Part shown: one piece after another, positions 1-9,246 of the stretch
Layout: each line of letters opens with the position of its first letter
Numbering within the stretch: position 1 is the first letter of the stretch
From: Prevotella sp. CAG:891
Lineage (GTDB): Bacteria; Bacteroidota; Bacteroidia; Bacteroidales; Bacteroidaceae
Direction of reading: 5' to 3'
NCBI GenBank assembly: GCA_000437675.1
Contig: FR901787.1
Span: 41,668-66,306, forward strand
DNA length: 24,639 nucleotides
The notes under the pieces: generated by a model
Databases searched by the model: none
What the model saw: the letters and a program-made list of their open reading frames with translations, nothing else
Told to the model about the DNA's origin: nothing
Made by a program: the position numbers and the translations under genes

Positions 1-1977
1 AAGTACATCGATCGGAGCGTCATATATAAAGTGTGCAATTTGGTCGAAGGAATGCCATACGTGCAACTTCGTGGGCAAATAGTGTCGAAAAATGTAGAGG
101 GTAGTGGTCGTCGTGAACGTTTGGTTGCCGTTTTTTACGATGGAACAGGGTATGTGTCGCTTGTATGGTTTAACTCAATCAAGATGTTCGACAAGCAACT
201 GCAGTATAACCATAATTACCTATTACTTGGCAAGCCAAACAACTTTAACGGACAAATAAGTATTCCCCATCCAGAACTGGAGGATGCCGATGAGGCTTTG
301 AAACATCCGCTGACCATGCTGCCTTATTATCATACCTCTGAGCGTATGAAAAAGCATGGCCTTGATTCCAAACAAATAAGTGATTTGGTGAGTCGTGCGT
401 TTCAAACTTTTGGGCAGCAAATCATACCCGAATCGCTTCCGGATTATTTAACATCGCGTTATAACCTGCTTCCCTTAGATCAGGCACTGCGTACCATTCA
501 TCACCCGGAATCTTCGGCATCTTTGCCTGAAGCTGTACGCCGATTAAAGTTCGAAGAACTCTTTTATTTGCAACTCGACATATTGCGCTATAACAAACAG
601 CGTAAGACGTGTAATGCAGGTTTTGTTTTTCAGCGTGTCGGCGATGTGTTTTTACAATTCTACAATGAGTGCCTTACATTCCAGCTGACTAATGCCCAAA
701 AGCGTGTGGTGCGTGAAATACGAAAGGATGTGTCGACTGGCAGACAGATGAATAGATTGCTGCAAGGCGACGTGGGAAGCGGAAAGACCATCGTGGCGTT
801 GCTGTGCTGCTTGTTGGCCGTCGACAATAAATTTCAGGCATGTATCATGGCTCCAACCGAAATTCTGGCCGAACAGCACTTTGCCTCCATTTCGGAATAT
901 ACAGAAAAGCTACCCATTAAAATAGGGTTACTAACCGGTAATGTAAAAGGAAAGAAACGCACACAGGTTTTGCAGCAATTAGCCGACGGAACGTTGAATA
1001 TACTGGTAGGTACGCATGCACTGATTGAGCCTTCTGTCGCTTTTTATAACCTCGGATTGGTTGTTATCGACGAGCAACACCGATTCGGGGTGAAGCAGCG
1101 TGCCCGTTTGTGGCAAAAAAATGTGCAGCCACCCCATATTCTGGTCATGACAGCCACCCCAATTCCTCGTACCTTGGCCATGACTGTGTATGGTGATTTG
1201 GATGTCAGTGTTATCGACGAACTTCCGCCAGGCAGAAAGCCCATCGAAACAGTGCATTACCGCCAGGCAGACCGACCGCGCTTGTATGAAGGCATACGCT
1301 ATCAATTGAAGTTAGGCCGGCAAATTTACGTGGTGTATCCGCTTATCAAAGAAAACGAAAAGCAGAATTTACGCGATTTGGAAACCGGATATAGCCAGTT
1401 GGTAGAGGTATTCAGTGATTACAAGGTTGGCATGGTTCATGGTAAAATGAAGCCGGCCGATAAAGAAGAGGCTATGCGTGCATTTAAACAGCACGAAACG
1501 CATATACTGGTGTCGACCACTGTGATTGAAGTTGGTGTGAATGTACCGAATGCCTCGGTGATGGTAATCGAAAATGCCGAACGCTTTGGTTTGGCACAGT
1601 TGCATCAGCTGCGAGGCAGGGTAGGGCGTGGAGCCGAACAGTCCTATTGCATCCTGATGACCAACAACCGCTTGAGCGATGTGACACAGCGGCGTATGCA
1701 GGTTATGGTAGACAGTACTGATGGCTTTGTGATTGCCGAAGAGGATTTAAAACTTCGCGGCCCCGGCGATTTGGACGGAACGGCCCAAAGTGGTATGCCC
1801 TTTGACCTGAAAATTGCCAATCTGGTTAAGGATCAGGAGTTGATGGACGTGGCTCGCGAGGCAGCTGCCGAAGTGCTATCTTGTGATCCTATGGAAAATT
1901 TACCGCAAAATGAGATTGTTTGGAAACAATTACGTATGCTGAAAAATAACATGATCAATTTTTCGGCCATATCGTAG
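1..1977 (+). CDS. recG: ATP-dependent DNA helicase RecG (5' end outside window)
   Basis: RecG remodels stalled replication forks and branch-migrates Holliday junctions in the cytoplasm. The reading frame is open from base 1, and the residues before the first GTG (KYIDRSVIYK) continue the family's N-terminal wedge region. The gene therefore starts left of the window; the GTG at 31 is internal. About 658 residues are visible, so by comparison with the usual length of about 700 roughly 40 are missing. In fragment numbering, the OB-fold wedge (residues about 15-95) is followed by the SF2 helicase core: Walker A GDVGSGKT at 256-263, DEQH box at 357-360, TATPIPRTLAMT motif III, and motif VI QLRGRVGRG. 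The C-terminal RecG segment LKLRGPGDLDGTAQSG is intact, and the gene ends at TAG. No terminator is obvious after it. Confidence 0.97.
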   Translation, partial: KYIDRSVIYKVCNLVEGMPYVQLRGQIVSKNVEGSGRRERLVAVFYDGTGYVSLVWFNSIKMFDKQLQYNHNYLLLGKPNNFNGQISIPHPELEDADEALKHPLTMLPYYHTSERMKKHGLDSKQISDLVSRAFQTFGQQIIPESLPDYLTSRYNLLPLDQALRTIHHPESSASLPEAVRRLKFEELFYLQLDILRYNKQRKTCNAGFVFQRVGDVFLQFYNECLTFQLTNAQKRVVREIRKDVSTGRQMNRLLQGDVGSGKTIVALLCCLLAVDNKFQACIMAPTEILAEQHFASISEYTEKLPIKIGLLTGNVKGKKRTQVLQQLADGTLNILVGTHALIEPSVAFYNLGLVVIDEQHRFGVKQRARLWQKNVQPPHILVMTATPIPRTLAMTVYGDLDVSVIDELPPGRKPIETVHYRQADRPRLYEGIRYQLKLGRQIYVVYPLIKENEKQNLRDLETGYSQLVEVFSDYKVGMVHGKMKPADKEEAMRAFKQHETHILVSTTVIEVGVNVPNASVMVIENAERFGLAQLHQLRGRVGRGAEQSYCILMTNNRLSDVTQRRMQVMVDSTDGFVIAEEDLKLRGPGDLDGTAQSGMPFDLKIANLVKDQELMDVAREAAAEVLSCDPMENLPQNEIVWKQLRMLKNNMINFSAIS

Positions 1978-2621
1978 TTCTGGCTGAAATCTTCGCTTAT
2001 CTGCGTTGCAAAGTATCAAGTGTTAGCTCTGGTTATTGGGCAGTACAATGAGCGATGCAATCTTCAGTTTACGCACAAAGTGTCAGTGTCGGTAGGCTCG
2101 ATATCTGCGACAACTATTCAAGCATTAGGTTGCTCAAAAAGCAAAATTTGATTAAAATATACCGTATTGCTTTTCAGCTTCCTCCGTTGCATTTAGCTAC
2201 TAGTTGCTCTGTCAGCAAAAATTACTCCGTGATTGTGTATTTTTTCTCCAAGCCAGTTGAAATTAGTTCCGATCTAGTTGAAATCAGTTCCGAGCTAATT
2301 TGATTTAGTTCCGAGCTAATTTCAACAATCTCGGAACTACTGATAATCAGCGCTTTCAAAAGTACAAGAAATGTTGATTCGCGAATAGCTCCGACGTCCG
2401 GAATGCAAGGCTCTTAGGCAATACAAAATTTTGCATCTATTATACGACAATTACAAGCGTTTGCAATGCCCAAAATACTCGCTGGTACAGAAAAGCAGCT
2501 ACAGCATCATCAGGCAATTTTAATGTATAACATGTTTTATCTGCATCATATTAAGTAGTATTGAACGCTTGTTTAACATGGTCATTATTATCTCGTAATT
2601 ACTACAACGATAGCAAATTTT
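1978..2621. other. Gene-free stretch between recG and the transporter
   Basis: No convincing gene lies here. A small + frame (2055-2303) runs into the repeat array and looks accidental. The stretch holds the 21-bp-periodic element at 2213-2358. No clear TAnnTTTG promoter was found ahead of the transporter, and no strong terminator after recG. Confidence 0.6.
2213..2358 (-). repeat. Dispersed intergenic element, left copy: 21-bp-periodic array
   Basis: Read on the - strand it starts with TGAAAGCGCTGATTATCAG (2358 down to 2340). After one more base it continues with six consecutive 21-bp units down to 2213. The units share a core of the type AGCTCGGAACTAATTTCAAC, which decays towards the distal end (CTTGGAG, CACGGAG). 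The first unit is inverted relative to the next, so AGTTCCGAG (2308-2316) and CTCGGAACT (2330-2338) can form a hairpin. A second copy with the same order of parts lies inverted at 24399-24544. The period is constant while the unit sequence drifts. Confidence 0.85.
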
Positions 2622-3581
2622 ATGTTAGGTATTTTGAAAAATTGGACACTTCCCATAGCAATTATATTAGGCATTGTGGGGTACTTTGTTTTTGCTCATT
2701 GCGCATGCTTCGATATATTACGGCCGCATGCCATGGAAGTGGTTTCGGTGGTGCAGCCTGTTTTAATATTCTGCATGCTGTTTCTGTCTTTTTGCAAGAT
2801 AGATATGCGTAAGATGTCACTGCGAAGTGCTCATCTTTTATTGTTGTTCATACAAAGTGTATCATTCCTTTTGTTAGGATTGGTTATTTACATGTTCCCT
2901 CATGTGACGGGACGGGTTATTATTGAAGCAGGTATGCTGTGTATGATATGTCCTACAGCAACAGCGGCAGCAGTGGTTACACAAAAGTTAGGCGGCGATG
3001 CAGCAGACGTCACGTCGTATACATTGCTCATCAACTTGTTGGTGGCCATACTCATTCCTGCCTTTCTACCTGTGATTTATCCCACACATTGCCAAAGTTT
3101 TGAATTATCGTTTTGCCTGATACTTGGAAAGGTTTTTCCGGTGCTGATATGTCCTCTTTTTATGGCGCAGTTTGTACGCCTTTTTTGTCGTAAAACGCAT
3201 TCATTTTTATGCTCGTTTCGGAATCTGGCTTTTTACTTATGGGCCGTTTCATTGAGTATTGCCATAGCAGTTACTACGCGAAGTTTCGTACATACTGATC
3301 ATCCCTTATCTGAGTTGTTAGGAATAGCTGTTGTGTCATTCTGCTGTTGTTTGTTACAATTTGCATTAGGCCGATATATCGGTAAGCGTAAAGGCTATGC
3401 TGTAAGTACTACGCAGGCTTTGGGACAGAAAAATACGGTTTTTGCTATATGGTTGGGCTATACATTCTTCAATCCCGTGACATCATTGGCCGGCGGATTC
3501 TATAGTATTTGGCATAATCTGTATAACACGTGGCAAATGCAGAGATACCATCAAAAGAAACATGCGAAAAGTGGTCAATAG
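2622..3581 (+). CDS. BASS-family (bile acid:Na+ symporter-like) membrane transporter
   Basis: This is a 319-residue, very hydrophobic inner-membrane protein with about nine or ten predicted membrane helices. Two conserved BASS/SBF features are visible: the CPTATAAAVVTQKLGGD segment (residues about 110-125) and the second-repeat segment TQALGQKNTVFAIWLG (about 266-281). These correspond to the broken helices that form the Na+ and substrate sites in this family. The substrate cannot be read from sequence; members carry bile acids, pantoate, 2-keto acids or other organic anions. The ATG at 2622 opens directly into the first helix, so the start is well supported. The C-terminus is basic (RYHQKKHAKSGQ) and presumably cytoplasmic. 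It appears to be transcribed alone and is followed by a strong terminator. Cysteines are unusually frequent in the helices. Confidence 0.8.
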   Translation: MLGILKNWTLPIAIILGIVGYFVFAHCACFDILRPHAMEVVSVVQPVLIFCMLFLSFCKIDMRKMSLRSAHLLLLFIQSVSFLLLGLVIYMFPHVTGRVIIEAGMLCMICPTATAAAVVTQKLGGDAADVTSYTLLINLLVAILIPAFLPVIYPTHCQSFELSFCLILGKVFPVLICPLFMAQFVRLFCRKTHSFLCSFRNLAFYLWAVSLSIAIAVTTRSFVHTDHPLSELLGIAVVSFCCCLLQFALGRYIGKRKGYAVSTTQALGQKNTVFAIWLGYTFFNPVTSLAGGFYSIWHNLYNTWQMQRYHQKKHAKSGQ

Positions 3582-3614
3582 CGCAGTCAGCATTATTCGT
3601 TTCATTCATAAAAA

Positions 3615-3668
3615 ATCTCAGCATAGCGAGAACATTATAATTCGCTATGCTGAGATATGTTTTTATCT
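3615..3668. terminator. Bidirectional intrinsic terminator between the transporter and the TPR gene
   Basis: A perfect 15-bp inverted repeat, ATCTCAGCATAGCGA (3615-3629) with its complement at 3642-3656, has a 12-nt loop. It is followed by a T-rich run on the + strand, and A5 precedes it (T5 on the - strand). It can end both convergent transcripts. Confidence 0.9.
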
Positions 3669-3713
3669 TTGCTGTTATCGAGCAGATATATGTGTGATGT
3701 CGTTGGGGTTAGT

Positions 3714-5153
3714 TTATTTTATAGAATCCCATTGTTCAGCCTCTTCTTGAATACATTGCATGCTTTCTTCCAAATTGCTTTTTCCTGTAAAAGGATAAAG
3801 TTTGGCATGCAAAAGAACCGGACAATATTTTGATGCCAGCTGTAGGCTTTGCAACAACGATGTTTTGTCGTGAAGCAAATAGCAGGCCACTACCTCAAAT
3901 GCATAGATACTCAAAGAATCAATGTTTGTAATGGGTTCTTCAATAATCTGATGCAAGAGTTCCTTTGATGTTGCTATGTAAAGTTCAGAGTTCTTGAAGG
4001 TGTTGTAATATTCAATGATTGATTGCACCATTTGCAGGCATTCTCTGTCTGTATGATCGTTTTGCAGCAAATCTTCAAAAACGTCTATGATAGCTTGCGG
4101 TTGCCGAGTTTCATAGAATATGGTTGTGAGCTGAAAGCGTATGTCATTGGGCATAGAACCCAAAGAACTGAGTGTGAACATGATTTCTTGCGCATTGTCG
4201 TTTTGTCCAAGAAATGCATACGCATAGGCTGTTGCGCAAATCAAACGACTGCGGTCTGGGTTTTCCATCGGACAAAGACGTAATGCCTCATGAAAAGCAT
4301 CGAGTGCCTGTGGGTATTTTTCAGATACAAGATATTGTTCGGCAGCATACATGTGGAATGAATAATCCTCATTGATGCTGTCTGCATATTGTTTGTAAAA
4401 ATCAAATCCCTCTGCTTGGCGATTGAGGTGGAACAATGCAAAGAGCTTTAAACTGAGTGTTTGCTCGTTTCCGGGTTTGATAGCCAACGAATAATCACAG
4501 CTTGCTATGCAGTTTTCGTATTCTTCAACTTTCATTTGTAAGTTGGCCAACTGCGACCAAGAGGCGGCATCGAATGTGTTATTATCAACCACGCGGGTCA
4601 GATAGTCCATGCTTTGCTTGAAATCGTGAATCTGAAAGTATGATTCAGCCAATAATTCATCAGTTTTTGCACGCGACTTATGGTTTTCGGGTATTTGCCG
4701 GAGAAAGTGCTGGGCTCGTTTCGTATATCCATAATCCAGCAATATTTCGCCAAGGTCTATGAGCCACTCATAGTATTCATCATTTTTTTCATGGGGAAGG
4801 TGTTGCATGATTCTTTGTTCAGCCTTTTTAGGTTTTCCCCCTGCAGCCTCCCATTCGGCTAAAAGTGCTTGTACATCTCGGTTCTCTCTATTGGTTACTT
4901 CGCCAATGACTGTTAAGGCTTCATTCCATTTACCTCTGTTCTTTAGTCTGTAGGCTTTTACAATGAGCACTTCTTCATGTTGAGGATGCATTTTTTCTGC
5001 ATAAATCAGGAGCCTGTCTGCATCGAACAATCTTCCTTCTTTCTCGTAGTAGTCTTCAATATCCAGCAGGGTTTCAGCGTCCATATAGAAGTTGCTGCAA
5101 TTATCTATATTACGCTCGTATTCTTCAATGGCATCTTGTAAAAATTTATCCAT
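3714..5153 (-). CDS. Cytoplasmic tetratricopeptide-repeat protein
   Basis: This is a 479-residue, mostly helical protein with no signal peptide or membrane segment. Repeated TPR-like helix pairs run through most of it, for example around YYEKEGRLFDADRLLIYAEK, MKVEEYENCIASCDYSLAIK and LVSEKYPQALDAFHEALRL. TPR proteins usually act as protein-protein scaffolds; the partner is unknown. No catalytic domain is visible. The ATG at 5153 is supported by an N-terminus (MDKFLQDAIEEYE...) that reads as a coherent amphipathic helix. The start codon lies only a few bases after the T-tract of an apparent terminator, which leaves little room for a promoter. The gene ends convergently against the transporter gene. 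Confidence 0.85.
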   Translation of the reverse strand: MDKFLQDAIEEYERNIDNCSNFYMDAETLLDIEDYYEKEGRLFDADRLLIYAEKMHPQHEEVLIVKAYRLKNRGKWNEALTVIGEVTNRENRDVQALLAEWEAAGGKPKKAEQRIMQHLPHEKNDEYYEWLIDLGEILLDYGYTKRAQHFLRQIPENHKSRAKTDELLAESYFQIHDFKQSMDYLTRVVDNNTFDAASWSQLANLQMKVEEYENCIASCDYSLAIKPGNEQTLSLKLFALFHLNRQAEGFDFYKQYADSINEDYSFHMYAAEQYLVSEKYPQALDAFHEALRLCPMENPDRSRLICATAYAYAFLGQNDNAQEIMFTLSSLGSMPNDIRFQLTTIFYETRQPQAIIDVFEDLLQNDHTDRECLQMVQSIIEYYNTFKNSELYIATSKELLHQIIEEPITNIDSLSIYAFEVVACYLLHDKTSLLQSLQLASKYCPVLLHAKLYPFTGKSNLEESMQCIQEEAEQWDSIK

Positions 5154-5159
5154 AGTCTT

Positions 5160-5227
5160 AAAAAAGTAAGGCTATAAAGCTAGTATTGCCCGATGGTGTA
5201 AAATCGGTTGTCTAACTTTATAGCCTT
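5160..5227 (-). terminator. Hairpin with T-tract after glnS and just before the TPR start codon
   Basis: Arms AAGGCTATAAAG and CTTTATAGCCTT (5168-5179 and 5216-5227) form a perfect 12-bp stem. The loop contains a second short stem (CCGAT/ATCGG). On the - strand it is followed by T6 (5160-5165). It fits a Rho-independent terminator for glnS. Because the next ATG is at 5153, it could instead be a regulatory 5' leader of the TPR gene. Confidence 0.75.
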
Positions 5228-5259
5228 TGTTAATGATTAAATCCTAATAACGGTATGGA

Positions 5260-6963
5260 TTACTTCTTGGCATTCCAACTGTCTTTCAAACCTACCGTTT
5301 TATTGAAGATCGGATGCTCCTTGGTTGAATGTGTATCGGCTGTAAAGTAGCCCGTACGTTGGAATTGCAGGTATCTGTTACCTGTTTCATTCTCAACAGC
5401 ATATTTTTCAACGTAGCAGTTATCCAACACTTTCAACGAGTCGGGATTAAGCAATTCGCGGAAGTCGCGTTCGTCAGCTGAGGGGTTCTCAACGGTAAAC
5501 AATCTGTCGTACAAGCGTACTTCAGCTTTTACGCAGTGTGCCGTGCTAACCCAATGGAGTGTACCTTTAACCTTGCGGTTTGCACCTTCCATACCGCTCT
5601 TGCTTTGGGGATCGTATTCAGCGTAAATTTCTTCAATGGTGCCGTCAGCCGCTTTTTTGCAGCCGGTACATTTTACGATGTAGGCATTTTTCAAGCGTAC
5701 TTCTTTTCCGGGAACCATACGGAAGAATTTTTTGGGAGCATCTTCCATAAAGTCTTCACGCTCAATCCACAATTCACGACTGAAGGTAATGGTGTGTGTG
5801 CCATCTGCCTCGCATTCGGGATTGTTGACGGCTTCCATTTCCTCGGTTTGTTCTTCAGGATAATTGGTAATGATGAGTTTAACCGGATTCAATACTGCAC
5901 TTACGCGTAAAGAGCGTGCGTTCAGGTCTTCGCGGGCTGCAGCTTCAAGCATCGCATAGTCATTAAGCGCATCAAACTTGGTGTAACCAATCATGTCGAT
6001 GAACTTTCTGATGGCCTGCGGTGAATAGCCTCTTCTGCGTAATCCGCATACGGTCGGCATACGGGGGTCGTCCCAACCATCTACCAAGTGTTCCTGAACC
6101 AAAGCCAGCAACTTACGTTTCGACATAACCGTATAGGTTAAGTTCAAACGGTTGAATTCGTATTGGCGAGGACGGTTGTCAGCCAAGTCGTTGCCTTCTT
6201 TCAGTTCGTCAATGAAGTAGTCATAGAGTGGGCGGTGGGGTACGAACTCCAATGTACAGATAGAGTGGGTAACGCCTTCAAAGTAGTCGCTCTGACCATG
6301 TGCAAAATCATACATAGGATACACCTTCCATTTGCTTCCGGTACGGTGATGTTCTTTGTTGATGATTCTGTATATGATAGGATCGCGGAAGTGCATATTG
6401 GGATTGGCCATATCGATTTTGGCACGCAGAACCATAGCACCTTCAGGAATCTCGCCGGTGTTCATTTTCTCAAACAGAGCAAGACTTTCTTCAACAGGTC
6501 TGTCGCGATAAGGGCTGGCAGAACCCGGTTGAGTCGGTGTACCCTTTTGCGCTGCAATCTGTTCGCTTGTTTGTTCATCAACGTAGGCTTTGCCTTCTTT
6601 AATCAAACGAACGGCAAAATCCCAAAGTTGCTGAAAATAGTCAGAAGCATGATAAATGTTGCCCCATTTGAATCCCAGCCATTCAATGTCTTCCTTGATG
6701 GCTTCTACATATTCGGTATCTTCCTTTTGGGGGTTGGTATCGTCAAATCGCAAGTTGCAGATGCCACCAAATTTTTGTGCAGTTCCGAAGTCCATGCAAA
6801 TAGCTTTGGCATGTCCAATGTGCAAGTAGCCGTTAGGTTCAGGCGGGAATCTGGTTTGTAATCTTCCACCATTTTTACCCTCCTTCAAATCATTGGCAAC
6901 GATTTGTTCGATAAAGTTCAAGCTCTTTTTTTCAGTGCTTTCGTTGGTTATATTTTCAGTCAT
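5260..6963 (-). CDS. glnS: Glutamine--tRNA ligase
   Basis: GlnRS charges tRNA-Gln with glutamine, using ATP, in the cytoplasm. The 567 residues match the usual bacterial GlnRS length (about 550-570). The class I signatures are clear: PPEPNGYLHIGHAK with HIGH at residues 48-51, and the KMSKS-type loop VMSKRK near residue 280. The PEPNG form before HIGH is typical of GlnRS rather than bacterial GluRS. The C-terminal half is the two-beta-barrel anticodon-binding region. The first ATG gives a charged, poorly conserved leader of about 15 residues before LNFIEQIVANDL, as in relatives. It begins 13 bases after recQ ends, so the two are almost certainly co-transcribed, and it is followed by a hairpin terminator. 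Confidence 0.97.
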   Translation of the reverse strand: MTENITNESTEKKSLNFIEQIVANDLKEGKNGGRLQTRFPPEPNGYLHIGHAKAICMDFGTAQKFGGICNLRFDDTNPQKEDTEYVEAIKEDIEWLGFKWGNIYHASDYFQQLWDFAVRLIKEGKAYVDEQTSEQIAAQKGTPTQPGSASPYRDRPVEESLALFEKMNTGEIPEGAMVLRAKIDMANPNMHFRDPIIYRIINKEHHRTGSKWKVYPMYDFAHGQSDYFEGVTHSICTLEFVPHRPLYDYFIDELKEGNDLADNRPRQYEFNRLNLTYTVMSKRKLLALVQEHLVDGWDDPRMPTVCGLRRRGYSPQAIRKFIDMIGYTKFDALNDYAMLEAAAREDLNARSLRVSAVLNPVKLIITNYPEEQTEEMEAVNNPECEADGTHTITFSRELWIEREDFMEDAPKKFFRMVPGKEVRLKNAYIVKCTGCKKAADGTIEEIYAEYDPQSKSGMEGANRKVKGTLHWVSTAHCVKAEVRLYDRLFTVENPSADERDFRELLNPDSLKVLDNCYVEKYAVENETGNRYLQFQRTGYFTADTHSTKEHPIFNKTVGLKDSWNAKK

Positions 6964-6976
6964 AGTTGTGATATTT

Positions 6977-9199
6977 CTAATTAGCCATTTCCGAGATGAA
7001 CTTAATGCGAACCAATCTGATTTCCTCTTCCGAGTAGTCGTTGCCTAATTCGTCCAGTGCACTGTCCAAGTCGTCAGTTTCGCTCTCTTTGAAATACTGA
7101 TAAATGTCATCAATGTGATCTTCATCCATTATGTCATAGATAAAGTAATCAATGTTGATTTTAGTACCAGAGTAAACGATAGCTTCTATTTCGTCGAGGA
7201 GTTCGTCAAATTCAATACCTTTTACCACGGCGATATCGTCGAGTGCCACTTTACGGTCGATGCTGTGTATAATGCTTACTTTTATTTTCGACTTGTTGGC
7301 AACTGTACGAATGCGCAGGTCTTCAGGGCGTTCAATTTCGTTTTCCTCGCAGTGTTTCTTAATAAGTTTGCAAAATTCTTCGCCATATCGTTTGGCTTTT
7401 CCAGCTCCTACGCCAGGAATGTTTTGCAACTCATCAAAATTTTGAGGATAGATGGTAGCCATAGCTTCGAGCGAACCATCCTGGAAGATTACGTAAGGGG
7501 GAACATCCAGTTCTTTTGAAAGTTTCTTACGCAAGTCTTTCAACATTTTGTAGAGTGTCGGGTCGACAGCACAAGCTGCGCCACCTTGCGGTTCTGCATC
7601 TACTTCCTCTTCTTCATAATTGCGGTCTTCAACAATCATGAACGATGTGGGGTGTTTCAGGAAATCATGTCCTTCTTCAGTAACCTTGAGAACACCGTAG
7701 TTATCAACATCTTTGTCAAGATAGCCCGAAATAAGAGCTTGACGAATTACGGCATTCCATTTAATTTCACTATCATCGTCACCACATCCGAATACTTCGA
7801 GCTGATCATGTCTGTGCGCACAAACTTCTTCGGTTTTGTGTCCCAATAGGATGTCTTTTACATAATCATCACGAAAATGCTCTTTAGTGGCAATAATTAC
7901 TTCCAGCAGTTTTATTAAGTTAGATTTAGCTTCCACTTGTTGTTTAGGGTGTTTGCAGTTATCGCAGTTTCCGCAGCTCTCTTTGTCGTAATGTTCGCCA
8001 AAGTAGTGAAGTAGTAATTTACGGCGACATACAGAACTTTCTGCGTAAGCAGCTGTTTCTTTAAGGAGTTGTCGGCCTATATCCTGTTCGGCAATGGGCT
8101 TTCCCTCCATGAACTTTTCTAGTTTTTGTAAATCTTTTCTGGAGTAAAAGGCTATACATTTGCCTTCACCCCCGTCACGTCCGGCGCGACCTGTTTCTTG
8201 ATAGTAACCTTCAAGGCTCTTGGGTATGTCGTAGTGGATGACGAATCTAACGTCGGGCTTGTCGATACCCATGCCAAAGGCAATGGTGGCAACGATTACG
8301 TCAATACGTTCCATCAGGAAATCGTCCTGTGTCTGAGAACGATTGACAGAATCCATGCCAGCATGATAAGCTTGAGCCTTGATGTCGTTGGTTCTCAGAA
8401 CTTCTGCCAATTCTTCCACCTTCTTCCGACTCAGACAGTATATAATACCACTGCATGTAGGTTGCTGTTTGATGAACTTTATGATGTCGCGGTCGATATC
8501 TTTGGTTTTCGGGCGTACCTCATAGTACAAGTTAGGGCGGTTAAAAGAACTTTTATATTCCACGGCATCCATAATGCCTAAGTTCTTTTTTATGTCCGTC
8601 CGAACTTTATCTGTTGCAGTAGCAGTTAATGCTATGATAGGCGCATTGCCAATATCATTGATAATGGGTCTGATTTTTCTGTATTCAGGTCTGAAATCAT
8701 GTCCCCACTCTGATATACAATGAGCTTCGTCTATAGCATAGAAAGAAATTTTGACAGAACGTAGAAATTCGACATTGTCTTCTTTTGTCAAAGATTCCGG
8801 AGCTACATAAAGCAACTTTGTGATGCCGTTCCGAATATCAGATTTTACCTTCTCAATCTGGCTTCGGTTCAGTGAAGAATTGATGAAATGAGCAATGCCG
8901 TCAATCTGACTGGTATGTCGTACTGCATCCACCTGATTCTTCATCAAAGCAATGAGGGGAGAAATTACAATAGCTGTTCCCTCCATTACCAATGCAGGTA
9001 ATTGATAGCACAGGGATTTGCCGCCGCCTGTTGGCATCAGTACAAAAACATGATGTCCATCAAGCAACGAACGTATGATAGCTTCTTGATTATTTTTGAA
9101 TGATTCGAATCCGAAGTGATCTTTAAGAGCCTTCTTCAAATTTTGTTCTTCCTTCATAGCTTTTCTTGGTGGCTTAGAGGTTAGGATCTGCGTGAACAT
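6977..9199 (-). CDS. recQ: ATP-dependent DNA helicase RecQ
   Basis: RecQ is a 3'-5' SF2 helicase for recombination and repair. From the outermost ATG it has 740 residues. Walker A MPTGGGKS is at 55-62, DEAH at 157-160 within AIDEAHCISEWGHDFR, and motif VI QETGRAGRDG follows. A zinc-binding set (CRRKLLLHYFGEHYDKESCGNCDNC, four cysteines, near 400-425) is followed by a winged-helix RQC region and an HRDC-like domain around VPPYVIFQDGSLEAMA. An acidic C-terminal tail of about 100 residues extends past HRDC. The start is uncertain: family members usually begin close to the internal MKEEQNLKKAL (ATG at 9157), which would give 726 residues. A promoter-like element lies at 9239-9246, and glnS follows after 13 bases. 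Confidence 0.96.
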   Translation of the reverse strand: MFTQILTSKPPRKAMKEEQNLKKALKDHFGFESFKNNQEAIIRSLLDGHHVFVLMPTGGGKSLCYQLPALVMEGTAIVISPLIALMKNQVDAVRHTSQIDGIAHFINSSLNRSQIEKVKSDIRNGITKLLYVAPESLTKEDNVEFLRSVKISFYAIDEAHCISEWGHDFRPEYRKIRPIINDIGNAPIIALTATATDKVRTDIKKNLGIMDAVEYKSSFNRPNLYYEVRPKTKDIDRDIIKFIKQQPTCSGIIYCLSRKKVEELAEVLRTNDIKAQAYHAGMDSVNRSQTQDDFLMERIDVIVATIAFGMGIDKPDVRFVIHYDIPKSLEGYYQETGRAGRDGGEGKCIAFYSRKDLQKLEKFMEGKPIAEQDIGRQLLKETAAYAESSVCRRKLLLHYFGEHYDKESCGNCDNCKHPKQQVEAKSNLIKLLEVIIATKEHFRDDYVKDILLGHKTEEVCAHRHDQLEVFGCGDDDSEIKWNAVIRQALISGYLDKDVDNYGVLKVTEEGHDFLKHPTSFMIVEDRNYEEEEVDAEPQGGAACAVDPTLYKMLKDLRKKLSKELDVPPYVIFQDGSLEAMATIYPQNFDELQNIPGVGAGKAKRYGEEFCKLIKKHCEENEIERPEDLRIRTVANKSKIKVSIIHSIDRKVALDDIAVVKGIEFDELLDEIEAIVYSGTKINIDYFIYDIMDEDHIDDIYQYFKESETDDLDSALDELGNDYSEEEIRLVRIKFISEMAN

Positions 9200-9238
9200 T
9201 TATCAAGCAATGACCTGCTCGATTTTTATTCACCAAAG

Positions 9239-9246
9239 CAAAGTTA
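9239..9246 (-). promoter_or_regulatory. Bacteroidetes-type -7 element upstream of recQ
   Basis: TAACTTTG on the - strand matches the TAnnTTTG consensus for the Bacteroidetes primary sigma factor. It lies 40 bases before the outer recQ ATG. A TTTG occurs 12 bases further upstream (9259-9262), closer than the usual -33 spacing of about 19-20. Confidence 0.5.

Noticed and set aside
31..33. GTG at 31 as the recG start
   Set aside because: The frame is open to base 1 and the preceding ten residues fit the RecG N-terminal region, so the gene is cut by the window edge.
2055..2303. 82-residue frame on the + strand after recG
   Set aside because: It ends inside the 21-bp repeat array (VEISSDLVEISSELI is just translated repeat), has no family resemblance and no clear start signals.
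6163..6861. 232-residue frame antisense to glnS
   Set aside because: It overlaps conserved glnS codons, including the region after the HIGH motif, and is explained as a shadow.
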